A stretch of DNA of 45,950 bases from Syntrophaceae bacterium (lineage in GTDB: Bacteria > Desulfobacterota > BSN033 > UBA1163): NCBI GenBank assembly GCA_013388645.1, contig JACAEV010000029.1, positions 1-45,950 of the forward strand. Direction: 5' to 3'. Below are positions 19,081-28,303 of the stretch, one piece after another. The position numbers were made by a program, and so were the translations under genes. A model generated the notes under the pieces. It worked only from the letters and a program-made list of their open reading frames with translations. It did no database searches and was not told where the DNA came from. The stretch's first letter is position 1. Every line of letters starts with the position of its first letter.

Positions 19081-19710
19081 GTGAATATAAAACCGACCTA
19101 TAAAAAAATTTACGAACTTGCAAAACCTTTTCTGCGAACCAGAAAGAATCTCATTCACACACGGATTGCCCTCCGATATGCCTTAAAACTTTTAAAATCT
19201 GAAAAGGGGGAGGAAGACGTGGTCATCCCTGCCATTATTCTTCATGATGTAGGCTGGAAAGCCATCCCCAAGCATCTTCACCTCACTGCATTTGGACCCA
19301 ACCCATCTAATCCTAAGTTGGCAAGGGTACATGAACGGGAGGGAGCCAAAATGGCCCGAATCCTCCTCAACGACCTGCATTACCTTCCTATCAAAATAAA
19401 TGAGATCTCCCACATCATTGGAGGCCATGATTCGAGAAAGCGAGCCATCTCGCTAAGTGACCGAATTGTTAAGGATGCGGATAAACTTTGGCGATATTCC
19501 CGAACAGGTGTAAAAGTGGAGACAGAGCGATTTAATGTGCCACGGTCAATTTATCTTAACTTCTTAGAAAAGATAATAAAAGAATGGTTTCTGACTAAGA
19601 CGGGAAGAGAGATTGCCAAAAGTGAGATGGCATCGAGAAGAAAGGAAAAAGAATCGGGTAAGCTGGGGGCGAAGAAAAAACGCCACCTCAAAATTCATCG
19701 CATCGTATAA
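19081..19710 (+). CDS. HD domain-containing protein
   Basis: GTG start; HTRIALRYALKLL, PAIILHDVGW, HEREGAKMA, IIGGHDSR, KDADKLWR match the HD signature. Confidence 0.8.
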   Translation: MNIKPTYKKIYELAKPFLRTRKNLIHTRIALRYALKLLKSEKGEEDVVIPAIILHDVGWKAIPKHLHLTAFGPNPSNPKLARVHEREGAKMARILLNDLHYLPIKINEISHIIGGHDSRKRAISLSDRIVKDADKLWRYSRTGVKVETERFNVPRSIYLNFLEKIIKEWFLTKTGREIAKSEMASRRKEKESGKLGAKKKRHLKIHRIV

Positions 19711-19750
19711 GGTGCAGGAAGAATGGCAAGTGGAGGGAAATATCCCCTCC

Positions 19751-20875
19751 TTACGCCTTCAGCAAATTTTCTAAATATTTGCAAGCCGACAGCCCAAATT
19801 TGGAATCATTGATGGACAGGTCAACACTCATCACGAATTCTTCGTTGATGAACTTCTCGATCCCTTTCTTGAACGTTTGGATGAGTTCCGGGTCATAGAA
19901 TTCCCTCCCCGGTTCTCCAGGATAAGACCAACCTCGAAGAGGGATTAAAAAAATTGATTTTTGAGGATGTGTCTCTTTTAGAATATTTCCAATCCACTTT
20001 ACAGCCTTGATGATTTCCTCTTTGCTCGCTTTAATCCCCCATCTGAAATCGTGGTGATATCTTTTCCTTTTCCTAAAGAGAGGAAGGGAGGGATGATCGT
20101 TAGGAAACGCAATGGTATCCAACCCTCCAGGGGAAATGACGGCTGGTAGATCCTTTGAAAGATAAGCATAAAGCCTATTTTTGTTGATCTTCCCATATGC
20201 CCCTCCAACAATATGATCCATCACGTCATGGAGAGTGAGATCCAAGATCCCCTTAAAAAAACCCATCTGGATCAGTTCTGCCATGGCCATCGTATTTTCT
20301 CCAATGGAATGGAAGGGGATAAGGTAAAAACCTTTTTTGTCCCAGAAATTTTTTACCGTTTTGAAGCATCCGTCCGTGATCCCAAAGCCAGTGATGGCAA
20401 TAGCGGGTTTGTCAAGTCGGGGTTGACCTCCAAGAAAAGAGGTTAACATCCTGACAGCATTTGTGAGAATGGATTTTGTGATGGGGTTCAACATCCCAAA
20501 GTCGCAGGGAGACTGGATATAAAGGATATCCTGATAAGGCTTAAATTGTTGGATACTATTGACAATCATTGTTGAGATGATGACCTTTGGAACAAATAAC
20601 GGAATACCTTCCATCAATTTAGTCGCCATGAAAAGATTGGTCCCCCCACCTACTGAAATGACCCCTGAGATAGGCTTCTTTTTTTCTAATTCTCTCAACC
20701 TCGCCTTCGCCTTCAAAATGGATTGATTGACTGCAATCTCTCTGCTGTCCATCTTTTTTTTTGTGGATAAGTCTATTGGAATAGGTTGATGGGATTGCCT
20801 CTTTATTTCTTGACAGATGAAATCGAGCTCTTCATGCTTTGTATCCCAGGTCCCAAGGACAATATAGTTGGCCAT
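19751..20875 (-). CDS. Tm-1-like ATP-binding domain protein (UPF0261 family), second copy
   Basis: YIVLGTWDTKHEELDFICQEI, ISVGGGTNLFMATKLMEGIPLFVPKVIIST, LIPLRGWSYPGEPGREFYDPE; paralogous to 4172-5464. Confidence 0.82.
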   Translation of the reverse strand: MANYIVLGTWDTKHEELDFICQEIKRQSHQPIPIDLSTKKKMDSREIAVNQSILKAKARLRELEKKKPISGVISVGGGTNLFMATKLMEGIPLFVPKVIISTMIVNSIQQFKPYQDILYIQSPCDFGMLNPITKSILTNAVRMLTSFLGGQPRLDKPAIAITGFGITDGCFKTVKNFWDKKGFYLIPFHSIGENTMAMAELIQMGFFKGILDLTLHDVMDHIVGGAYGKINKNRLYAYLSKDLPAVISPGGLDTIAFPNDHPSLPLFRKRKRYHHDFRWGIKASKEEIIKAVKWIGNILKETHPQKSIFLIPLRGWSYPGEPGREFYDPELIQTFKKGIEKFINEEFVMSVDLSINDSKFGLSACKYLENLLKA

Positions 20876-20937
20876 GCGGTACCCCTCTTAACAAAAGTTT
20901 TTAATTTTAGAAGTAGTCTATTATATTCTAATTACTG

Positions 20938-20966
20938 TTGACAAAAGGTCAAGGGATTCATAAAAT
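20938..20966 (+). promoter_or_regulatory. Candidate strong sigma70-type promoter for the acyl-CoA dehydrogenase gene
   Basis: TTGACA (20938-20943), 17-nt spacer, TAAAAT (20961-20966). Overlaps the TTGAC-N5-GTCAA inverted repeat. Confidence 0.65.
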
Positions 20967-21034
20967 CGAACCCGACTACCCCTTCCCTTCAAGTTGGAGA
21001 GGTTGATCGAAGGGGTAATGGTTAAGAGGATACC

Positions 21035-22174
21035 TTGTTTGAATTGAACGAAGAACAGAGGATCATTCAAAAAAGTGTACATGAGTTTGCCAAAAAGGAA
21101 TTAGCACCAAAGGCTTCTTTTTGGGATAGTCGAGAGGAATTTCCCTGGGAGCTTGTAAAAAAGATGGCAGAAATAGGTCTCACAGGATTACGTCTCCCGA
21201 AAGATTACGGTGGGGTGGAGACGGACCTGATTACTACTGGAATCGCCCTGGAAGAGGTCGCTCGATATGACCACAACTGTGCCATCATCCTTTGTGGTTC
21301 CAATATCACTGGAAGAGTACTATTGTATGGATCAGAAAAATTGAAATGGAAATACCTGCCGGATATTGCCAAGGGAAGATGTATCCTCGCTTTTGCAGCC
21401 ATGGAGTCAGAAGCAGGCTCAGATATCAGAGCCATTAAAACCAAAGCAAAACGTGTGAAGGACAAGTACCTCGTGAATGGCGAGAAGTCGATGATTACTT
21501 TTGCTGAAATTGCCCAGGGCTACATCGTGCTTGTTAAAACAGATGAAAAAAGGAGGGAAGGGATTAGCTGTATCCTTATCGAAGCCAACAGACAAGGAAT
21601 AGACATTCAACAGCTTAAGGGTTTTGGTTGGAGAGCCACCAGATGGGGGAACATCGCTTTCAGTGATGTGAGGGTTCCAGCAGAAAATTTGATTGGAGAA
21701 AAGAACAATGCGTTATCCATGCTAACACCTACTGTGCAGGAGCAAAGAGCTCTGACTGGCCTGATTGCATTGGGAACAGCCAGGCAAGCCCTTGAAGAGG
21801 CACTGGATTATGCAAGAAATCGCAGGGTGTTCGGGAAGCCTTTAGGCAAATTTGAAGGCATACAATTCAAATTAGTAGAAGACTTCACCTCGCTCGAAGC
21901 CGCCAGGCTGACATGTTTTCAAGCTCTTCACCTCATTGAAAAAAATGCGGTGGAAGCCTCCACCTGGGCAGCCATGGCGAATTTGATTGGAGGGGAGATC
22001 GCTTATAAAGTAGTAAACGATGCCATGGATGTGTATGGAGGATTAGGATATTCAAGAGAGCTTCCTTTAGAGCGTTATTTAAGAGATATCAAAGCAGTAC
22101 AAATTGCCAGTGCCACACTCAAAATGGAAATAGGCCAAGGAATCTTAGGCAAAGAATTTCTTCCTTATGCATAA
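21035..22174 (+). CDS. Acyl-CoA dehydrogenase family protein
   Basis: FELNEEQRIIQKSVHEFAKKELAP, CILAFAAMESEAGSDIRAIKTKAKR, YARNRRVFGKPLGKFEGIQFKLVE, DVYGGLGYSRELPLERYLRDIKAVQI. Confidence 0.92.
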   Translation: MFELNEEQRIIQKSVHEFAKKELAPKASFWDSREEFPWELVKKMAEIGLTGLRLPKDYGGVETDLITTGIALEEVARYDHNCAIILCGSNITGRVLLYGSEKLKWKYLPDIAKGRCILAFAAMESEAGSDIRAIKTKAKRVKDKYLVNGEKSMITFAEIAQGYIVLVKTDEKRREGISCILIEANRQGIDIQQLKGFGWRATRWGNIAFSDVRVPAENLIGEKNNALSMLTPTVQEQRALTGLIALGTARQALEEALDYARNRRVFGKPLGKFEGIQFKLVEDFTSLEAARLTCFQALHLIEKNAVEASTWAAMANLIGGEIAYKVVNDAMDVYGGLGYSRELPLERYLRDIKAVQIASATLKMEIGQGILGKEFLPYA

Positions 22175-22194
22175 GAGGATAAGACAAGGAGGTA

Positions 22195-22320
22195 AACCCC
22201 GTTAGAAAGTATTCGACTTTCCAATGGGGAGGTTCACATGGGGCATTAAACCACATGTGCGCTCTAAAAGGAATTGAATCTTCATCCCTGCTGTAAGCAG
22301 CGGGGTTTTCTAACGGGGTA
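22195..22320. repeat. Hairpin-bearing interspersed element, copy 2 (mobile/MITE-like), with terminal inverted repeats
   Basis: AACCCCGTTAGAAA (22195-22208) is inverted as TTTCTAACGGGGTA (22307-22320). Internal CACATGGGGCATTAAACCACATGTG and CCCTGCTGTAAGCAGCGGGG hairpins; shares the 18-mer GGGGTTTTCTAACGGGGT with copy 1. Confidence 0.7.
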
Positions 22321-22332
22321 AAAGCGGGAGAA

Positions 22333-23682
22333 ATGAAGACATACTCAAATCAGAAAGATCTATATTGGAATCCAGCGATCGAAACGCTTCCATTGGAAAA
22401 ACTGAGATCCCTTCAACTCAGAAAATTTAAGAGGATTTTAGAATGGGCCTATGAGAGATCGAAGTTTCACCGAAAACTTTATCAGGAGGCTGGTCTTGAA
22501 CCGGGTGATATCAAATCTTATGAGGATGTGGTCAAAGTCCCAAAGGTGGAAAAGGCCATGATGAGAGATATCCAGAGAAAGGATCCTTTTCCTTACGGAG
22601 ACGCTCTGTGTGTTCCTCTGGAGGAGGTCACCGAATTCCGGCAGACTAGCGGAACCACTGGAACACCTGTTTATCAGCCGGATACTTGGCAGGACTGGGA
22701 GTGGTGGTCAGAAGCCTGGGCTTACCTCCTCTATGCCCAAGGTTACCGAAAAATGGATAGGGTATTTCTTCCCTTTGGATACAATATCTTTGTGGCCTTC
22801 TGGGCAGGTCATTATGCAGCCGAAAAGATTGGCTGCGAAGTCATTCCGGGCGGTGTCCTCGATACAGAAGCTCGGATTCTTAAGATTCAAGAACTCAAAG
22901 CGAATGCCATGATGGCGACTCCCACTTATGTCTTGGGAATGGCGGACACCGCCAAGAAAAAACTTGGAATCGATCCAGCACGCGATCTGACCATACGAAA
23001 AATCACTTGTGCCGGCGAACCAGGCGCCAGCATTCCCTCTACCAAACAGAGAATGGAAGAGGTCTGGGGAGCAAAGGTTTATGACCATGTAGGCGCAACA
23101 GAGATTGGAGCTTGGGGCTTCGAATGCACCGCGCAACCCGGTGGTCTCCATATCAATGAAGCTCTCTTTCTTGTCCAGTTAGAGGACATCGAAACAGGAG
23201 AAATCATCGAAGAGCCAGGGCGAAAAGGGAAGATTGTCATCACGGCGCTTGATCGAATTGCCCAACCCTGTATCCGATTCGATTCGAAGGATGTGGCGGA
23301 ATGGGCGAAGGACCCCTGCCCTTGTGGAAGAACATTCCGCCTTATCAAAGGAGGGGTGGTTGGAAGGGCAGATGATATTACGAAGATCAAAGGGGTGCTC
23401 ATTGCTCCCTCTGCGATTGAAGAAGTGGTCCGCTCGATCAAGGGGTTGAGTAACGAATATGAAGTCATCGTGACGAAGAAAGGAGATCTGGACCAGATCA
23501 CCCTCAAGATCGAAATTTTACCTGAAGAAGAGAAAAATCAGGAGGTAATCCTTACCCAATTGAAGGACCAATTACGATTGAAAACGAATCTCGGTTACAA
23601 CATCGAAGTTCATCCTTATAATTCTTTGCCTCGTTATGAGGTGAAGGCGAAACGATTCAAAGATTTGAGGAAACACGACTGA
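22333..23682 (+). CDS. PaaK-like phenylacetate--CoA ligase family protein
   Basis: YWNPAIETLPLEKLRSLQLRKFKRILEWAYERSKFHRKLY, RQTSGTTGTPVYQPDT, GEPGASIPSTKQRMEEVWGAKVYDHVGATEIGAWGFEC. Confidence 0.9.
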   Translation: MKTYSNQKDLYWNPAIETLPLEKLRSLQLRKFKRILEWAYERSKFHRKLYQEAGLEPGDIKSYEDVVKVPKVEKAMMRDIQRKDPFPYGDALCVPLEEVTEFRQTSGTTGTPVYQPDTWQDWEWWSEAWAYLLYAQGYRKMDRVFLPFGYNIFVAFWAGHYAAEKIGCEVIPGGVLDTEARILKIQELKANAMMATPTYVLGMADTAKKKLGIDPARDLTIRKITCAGEPGASIPSTKQRMEEVWGAKVYDHVGATEIGAWGFECTAQPGGLHINEALFLVQLEDIETGEIIEEPGRKGKIVITALDRIAQPCIRFDSKDVAEWAKDPCPCGRTFRLIKGGVVGRADDITKIKGVLIAPSAIEEVVRSIKGLSNEYEVIVTKKGDLDQITLKIEILPEEEKNQEVILTQLKDQLRLKTNLGYNIEVHPYNSLPRYEVKAKRFKDLRKHD

Positions 23683-23722
23683 ACAGCAGAGCGCATAGAG
23701 CATGGCGCATGGCGTGAAAATC

Positions 23723-23776
23723 TGTAACTCAACCCTTTAGGGTTGATCTTAATCAAGGTTAAAGCCTTGAGTTACA
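23723..23776. repeat. Intergenic inverted repeat
   Basis: TGTAACTCAA (23723-23732) and TTGAGTTACA (23767-23776) are perfect 10-bp arms. A CTGCCTACCGCAGGCAG hairpin lies just downstream. Confidence 0.55.
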
Positions 23777-23844
23777 TTATATGGATTTGTTTCGCCTGCC
23801 TACCGCAGGCAGGGATTTCGAATTTATTAGATGAGAGGTGCACA

Positions 23845-24021
23845 ATGACTCGAAGGGAATTAGGAAAACTTGATACTCGGATCAAGACGATTAAGAAGGC
23901 AACTCAGGAACTCAAACAACTCTCCGGTGGAATCCAGGCCATCGACCGAAATGCGGAACGAATCCTCGCCTCGTTAAAAATGCTCGAGATCAATGTCAGT
24001 GACGTCAAAGACCTGATCTGA
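23845..24021 (+). CDS. Small helical hypothetical protein (58 aa)
   Basis: ATG at 23845 with upstream gagaggtg. The protein MTRRELGKLDTRIKTIKKATQELKQLSGGIQAIDRNAERILASLKMLEINVSDVKDLI has a homologous frameshifted copy at 38862-39015. Confidence 0.65.
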   Translation: MTRRELGKLDTRIKTIKKATQELKQLSGGIQAIDRNAERILASLKMLEINVSDVKDLI

Positions 24022-24046
24022 AAAAGAAGCGGCTGAAGTGGAAGGG

Positions 24047-25738
24047 TTATTTTCTCCTTAGCCATCGCCTTCGTTCTTCTTCTCTTATTTCCCGCCTGAG
24101 CAGTTTGCCAACTTTAGATTTAGGCAACATGTCCCTGAATTCGATGTAGTCAGGAATCTTATATGGAGCAAGCTTTTCACGGCACCACTTAATTAGTTCG
24201 GAGGCATCAACTCCCCGTGTGTTTTCCTTGAGCACCACGATCGCTTTAATGAGTTCTCCTACGGCGGGATCTGGAACCCCGATGACACAAGCCTCTTTGA
24301 CCACTTTAAAGCTTTGCAGAATTGCTTCAATCTCTGAGCATGAAACTCTGTACCCTTTATATTTTATAATGTCCGCACTTCGATCGACATAAAACAAGTT
24401 CCCGTTCTCATCAGCTTGAACATAATCGTTCGTTAAATTCCATGTTTTCCCGTCTCTTTCTACAAAACACTCTGCAGTCTCTTCAGGTTTATTCCAATAA
24501 CACCTCTGGATTCCATATTCAGATGTGACCAATAGCTCCCCCACTTTATTGGCGGGCAACTCTTCCAATGTATCTGAGTCGACGATCTTAATTTGCTTCG
24601 ATGGTATTGGAAGCCCTATGCTTCCGATCACTGGAAATTTATCTAAAGGGCTTAGGGCGATACTGCCCATTTCTGTGGTACCATAGATTTGATATAAAGG
24701 AATATTGAATTTTTCATACCATCGTTTAAAAACGTCGGAAGGGAGAACGTCTCCCCCACACCAACAATATTTTAGTGAGCTGAGATTATACGAATTTATT
24801 CTTTCATTTCCCAAGATCATACGGTAGAGTGCAGGTACTCCCACAAAGGTAGTCACCTTATACATTTGTATCGCGTCTAAGATGGCGTCTACTTGAGGAA
24901 TAGGCATCAACACGACGCTAATCCCTTTCCCTAATCCCAAACCCAGTACGGCCTCTTGTCCCATCATGTGAAAAAGAGAGGTGGCAACGAGGAGGACATC
25001 ATTCCCCGCTTCTGGAATATGGTTCTTTGTCAAATCTCCTAAATCCTTTAATGAACATAACATTTTAGCTTGAGAACTTGGTACCCCTCTTGGAGATCCT
25101 GTCGTTCCACCCGTATAAAGAATGGAGGCAAGTTGTTCCTCTGGGTTAATGGTCACTTCGGGTGGTTGGTTCGGAAATCTTCTTATGATATCGCTAAAAA
25201 AATATACCTGATTAGTCTTCTGGACTACCCCTTTGGGTACCTTATCCAGTGCTTCCCCTATTATTCGCTTCCACCAAGGAAGTAAATCCACAAGGTTCGT
25301 AACGATGATCCTTTTAAATTTATTTTTTTCGAATACTTCTGTTACGTAGTGGAAATTTGTGTCTTGGCAAATGATTGTTTCGGCCCCAGAATCATTAATC
25401 ATGTACTCCAGTTCAAAAGGGGTATAAATGGGGGAAACGGGAACTGGGATTGCACCGATCTCTTGAATTCCAAAATAAGCAATAAGAAACTGAGGACAAT
25501 TGGCAATATAAATCATGACTTTATCATTAACCCTTACACCCAAATCAGATAAAGCCCCCGCAAATCTCCGCACCAAATCTCTCAGTTTAGAGTAGGAGAA
25601 TTTTTCACCTAAATAGATGATCGCCGGTTTATGAGGATATTTCTCACAAATATTTTCAATCACGCCAAATATGCTTCTATTCTCTTGTATGGTTATGGTC
25701 ATAAAACACCAATCACCCCATCTCAAATCAAGCTCCAA
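24047..25738 (-). CDS. AMP-dependent acyl/aryl-CoA ligase
   Basis: ILYTGGTTGSPRGVPSSQ, YQIYGTTEMGSIALSP, YVDRSADIIKYKGYRVSCSEIEAIL, LPKSKVGKLLRREIRE; overlaps the upstream livF-like gene. Confidence 0.9.
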   Translation of the reverse strand: MELDLRWGDWCFMTITIQENRSIFGVIENICEKYPHKPAIIYLGEKFSYSKLRDLVRRFAGALSDLGVRVNDKVMIYIANCPQFLIAYFGIQEIGAIPVPVSPIYTPFELEYMINDSGAETIICQDTNFHYVTEVFEKNKFKRIIVTNLVDLLPWWKRIIGEALDKVPKGVVQKTNQVYFFSDIIRRFPNQPPEVTINPEEQLASILYTGGTTGSPRGVPSSQAKMLCSLKDLGDLTKNHIPEAGNDVLLVATSLFHMMGQEAVLGLGLGKGISVVLMPIPQVDAILDAIQMYKVTTFVGVPALYRMILGNERINSYNLSSLKYCWCGGDVLPSDVFKRWYEKFNIPLYQIYGTTEMGSIALSPLDKFPVIGSIGLPIPSKQIKIVDSDTLEELPANKVGELLVTSEYGIQRCYWNKPEETAECFVERDGKTWNLTNDYVQADENGNLFYVDRSADIIKYKGYRVSCSEIEAILQSFKVVKEACVIGVPDPAVGELIKAIVVLKENTRGVDASELIKWCREKLAPYKIPDYIEFRDMLPKSKVGKLLRREIREEERRRWLRRK

Positions 25739-26474
25739 GGTAAGCGGCCTTGACGTGAGGATTATCCGTGAGCTCTTTCGCTGTTCCAGCTAAAACAATG
25801 GTCCCCTTTTCCATCACGTACCCATGATCTACGATTGGGAGAATAGGTTGAGCGTATTGCTCAGTGATCAATATCGTAATTCCAGTTCTCTCATTGATCT
25901 CTTTAATCGCTTGAACCAATCTCGATTGGATAGCAGGGCTCAGTCCCATGAGAGGCTCGTCCAGGAGCAATAGCTTCGGCTGAGCCATTAATGCCCTGCC
26001 AATGGCGAGCATTTGCTGTTCCCCGCCACTCAAGAAACCACCCTCCCTATTTTTTAAATCTTTCAAGGCTGGGAAAAGACTAAAAACATATTCAAGGGTC
26101 TTTTTCGCTTCTTGGCGTGTTGCCAAATAACCCCCTATTTTCAGGTTTTCAAGAGTACTACTTTCAGGAAAAATTCGGCGTCTTTCCGGACAAAGGACAA
26201 TTCCTTTTCTTGTTCTTTCATTCGGTTTAATGTGGGTGGTGTCCTCACCCTTGAATTGGATCTCACCGAGGATGGTTATTCTTTCCCCTCCTCTCATGAC
26301 CTCTGTTTTTTTCATATCGAGGATGATTCCTGAAATCGTGTACATCAAGGTTGACTTGCCTGCGCCGTTAGGTCCAAAAACTCCGGTGATTTGGCCTTCT
26401 TGGCATGTGAAGGTCACATTATTAAGGGCTAAAGCGTTTTCATAAAAAACCATGAGATTTTTGATTTCCAGCAT
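25728..26474 (-). CDS. livF: Branched-chain-amino-acid-type ABC transporter ATP-binding protein (LivF-like)
   Basis: GVFGPNGAGKSTLMYTISG Walker A, LSGGEQQMLAIGRALMAQPKLLLLDEPLMGLSP. Confidence 0.88.
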   Translation of the reverse strand: MLEIKNLMVFYENALALNNVTFTCQEGQITGVFGPNGAGKSTLMYTISGIILDMKKTEVMRGGERITILGEIQFKGEDTTHIKPNERTRKGIVLCPERRRIFPESSTLENLKIGGYLATRQEAKKTLEYVFSLFPALKDLKNREGGFLSGGEQQMLAIGRALMAQPKLLLLDEPLMGLSPAIQSRLVQAIKEINERTGITILITEQYAQPILPIVDHGYVMEKGTIVLAGTAKELTDNPHVKAAYLGA

Positions 26475-26478
26475 AGTC

Positions 26479-27240
26479 CTACGTTACCCCCAGGTAGGCT
26501 TGCTTGACGATGTCGCTCTTCATGATGTTGTCCGGGACATCCTCTGCAATCTTTTCTCCGAAATTCATGACCATGACTCTATTGGCTAATTGGAAAAGTT
26601 CTCTGACCCGATGCTCCACCATCATGATGGTGATCCCATTCATCTGAAGTCTCTCTACCATCGGAATCATCGCTGCAATTTCGCTGACGCTCAACCCCGA
26701 GAAGAGTTCGTCCATGATAATGACGTGGGGTTTCAGAGCCAGGCATCTCGCTAACTCGAGACGTTTGAGATAGCCTTCAGAAAAAGCAGAGGCGAGTTTA
26801 TAAGGAACATGGGCGTCCCGCTCAAAACCGATTTCCTCTAAGATGTCCAAGGCAACGGTATCTCGATCTCCCAGCTTCCCTCCAATGGTGCGCATAATCC
26901 TTGAAGAATATAATGGGACCACTAAATTTTTAATGGCAGATAAGGAGTGATACGGTCTTGGTATCTGAAAGGTGCGGACAATCCCGAGACCGGCAATTTT
27001 ATCGGGTGCTAATCCTGTCAATTTCTTTTCCCCTGCAAATACCGTCCCCGAGTCTGCCTTCACAAAACCAGTGATGAGGTTGACCAAGGTGGTTTTCCCT
27101 GACCCATTGGGGCCAATGATCCCGAGAATATCGCCTTTGAAGACGTTAAAGCTCACATTGTCGACGGCTTTCACTCCACCAAATGATTTATTCACGCCTT
27201 TTACCTGGAGAACAAAATCTTCCTTCATACTTCTGTCCAC
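26479..27240 (-). CDS. livG: ABC transporter ATP-binding protein (LivG-like)
   Basis: GIIGPNGSGKTTLVNLITGFVKADSG; VRTFQIPRPYHSLSAIKNL; Walker B VIIMDELFSGLS; position in a Liv operon. Confidence 0.87.
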   Translation of the reverse strand: MDRSMKEDFVLQVKGVNKSFGGVKAVDNVSFNVFKGDILGIIGPNGSGKTTLVNLITGFVKADSGTVFAGEKKLTGLAPDKIAGLGIVRTFQIPRPYHSLSAIKNLVVPLYSSRIMRTIGGKLGDRDTVALDILEEIGFERDAHVPYKLASAFSEGYLKRLELARCLALKPHVIIMDELFSGLSVSEIAAMIPMVERLQMNGITIMMVEHRVRELFQLANRVMVMNFGEKIAEDVPDNIMKSDIVKQAYLGVT

Positions 27241-28229
27241 CGCTCAAACTGATGATATTTTCTCTGCAAAAAAGGAAGCAACCCCTCTGTCTTGTATATG
27301 ACAAGACCTGCTAAAATAAGGCTGTAAAAGACCACCCGGAGTGGCCCAAAGGCTCGAAGCATTTCTGATAATGGAGCCAAGATGAAAGCTCCTATAATGG
27401 GACCCACCAACGTGCCCCCCCCTCCCACTACGGTAGCAGCAATGGGGAATATGGAAAAATCTAAAGCGAATAAGGATAACCCCACCCAACCGTAGAGGTG
27501 AGCAAGACAGGCTCCAGCAAAGCAGCCTATCGCTGAGGCGATATATACCGCTTTCGTTTTATACCAGGCGATATTGATATTTGAAGCCCTGACGGCTTGA
27601 TCATTATCTTTGATTGCGCGCAGTACTATCCCAAAGTCTTCATTCACTAATCTTCTCAGACCGAAAGTTAGGAGGAGGGTAATGGGTATGATGGAGTAAA
27701 GCTCAACCCATATATTGGGGAAAGTAGCAAGTCCAGGCAAACCATCCGTTCCACCGAAAATATTAAGAGCCTGAATCACCCTATGAAATAGTATAGGGTA
27801 CATCAGGCTTACGATGGCAAAGTAAATGCCTCGTATTGGCAAGCAGGGAATTAAAAAAAGAGTACAGATAGCTCCCCCAGCGATTGTGGCAATAGGAATG
27901 GTGATGGCCATGGGTAACCCAAATGCCGAATTGAGAAGACCGGATATATATCCACCCACTCCAGTGAAAAAAGCACCCCCTAAACAGACGATCCCGACAA
28001 AATGAGCCAGAAAATCAAAGCTTAAAGCCAACAAAGCAAAAATACAGGCAATGGTCATAATTCGTTGCCATGTCGTGGAAGGTACGATCAAAGGAAGGGT
28101 CAACATGACTAGTATAAACGAGAGCGTTGGAAGGAGGACATAGGCAATTCCTCGCCATGAAGAAATTGCGTAGATGCCTTCGGTTCGTACTTTGATTCCA
28201 CGGTCTAACCGTTCTTTACGTTTATCCAT
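27225..28229 (-). CDS. livM: ABC transporter permease (LivM-like)
   Basis: Multiple TM segments; ALSFDFLAHFVGIVCLGGAFFTGVGGYISGLL; FGIVLRAIKDNDQAVRASNINIAWYKTKAVYIASAIGCFAG. Confidence 0.88.
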   Translation of the reverse strand: MDKRKERLDRGIKVRTEGIYAISSWRGIAYVLLPTLSFILVMLTLPLIVPSTTWQRIMTIACIFALLALSFDFLAHFVGIVCLGGAFFTGVGGYISGLLNSAFGLPMAITIPIATIAGGAICTLFLIPCLPIRGIYFAIVSLMYPILFHRVIQALNIFGGTDGLPGLATFPNIWVELYSIIPITLLLTFGLRRLVNEDFGIVLRAIKDNDQAVRASNINIAWYKTKAVYIASAIGCFAGACLAHLYGWVGLSLFALDFSIFPIAATVVGGGGTLVGPIIGAFILAPLSEMLRAFGPLRVVFYSLILAGLVIYKTEGLLPFLQRKYHQFERWTEV

Positions 28230-28303
28230 TGGGTTTGACTTTTTCTCCTAAAATCGATGACTCTACACAAAACTTGCTTCGCAACCTTAGCCTAAAACCA
28301 TTT

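Noticed and set aside
19720-19745. GGAGGGaaatatCCCCTCC hairpin between convergent genes as a terminator
   Set aside because: No downstream U-tract on either strand, so terminator status cannot be supported from sequence alone.
23743-24021. 92-aa ORF start given in the track
   Set aside because: Homology with the decayed copy and the RBS position support the ATG at 23845. The upstream extension lies inside an intergenic inverted repeat.
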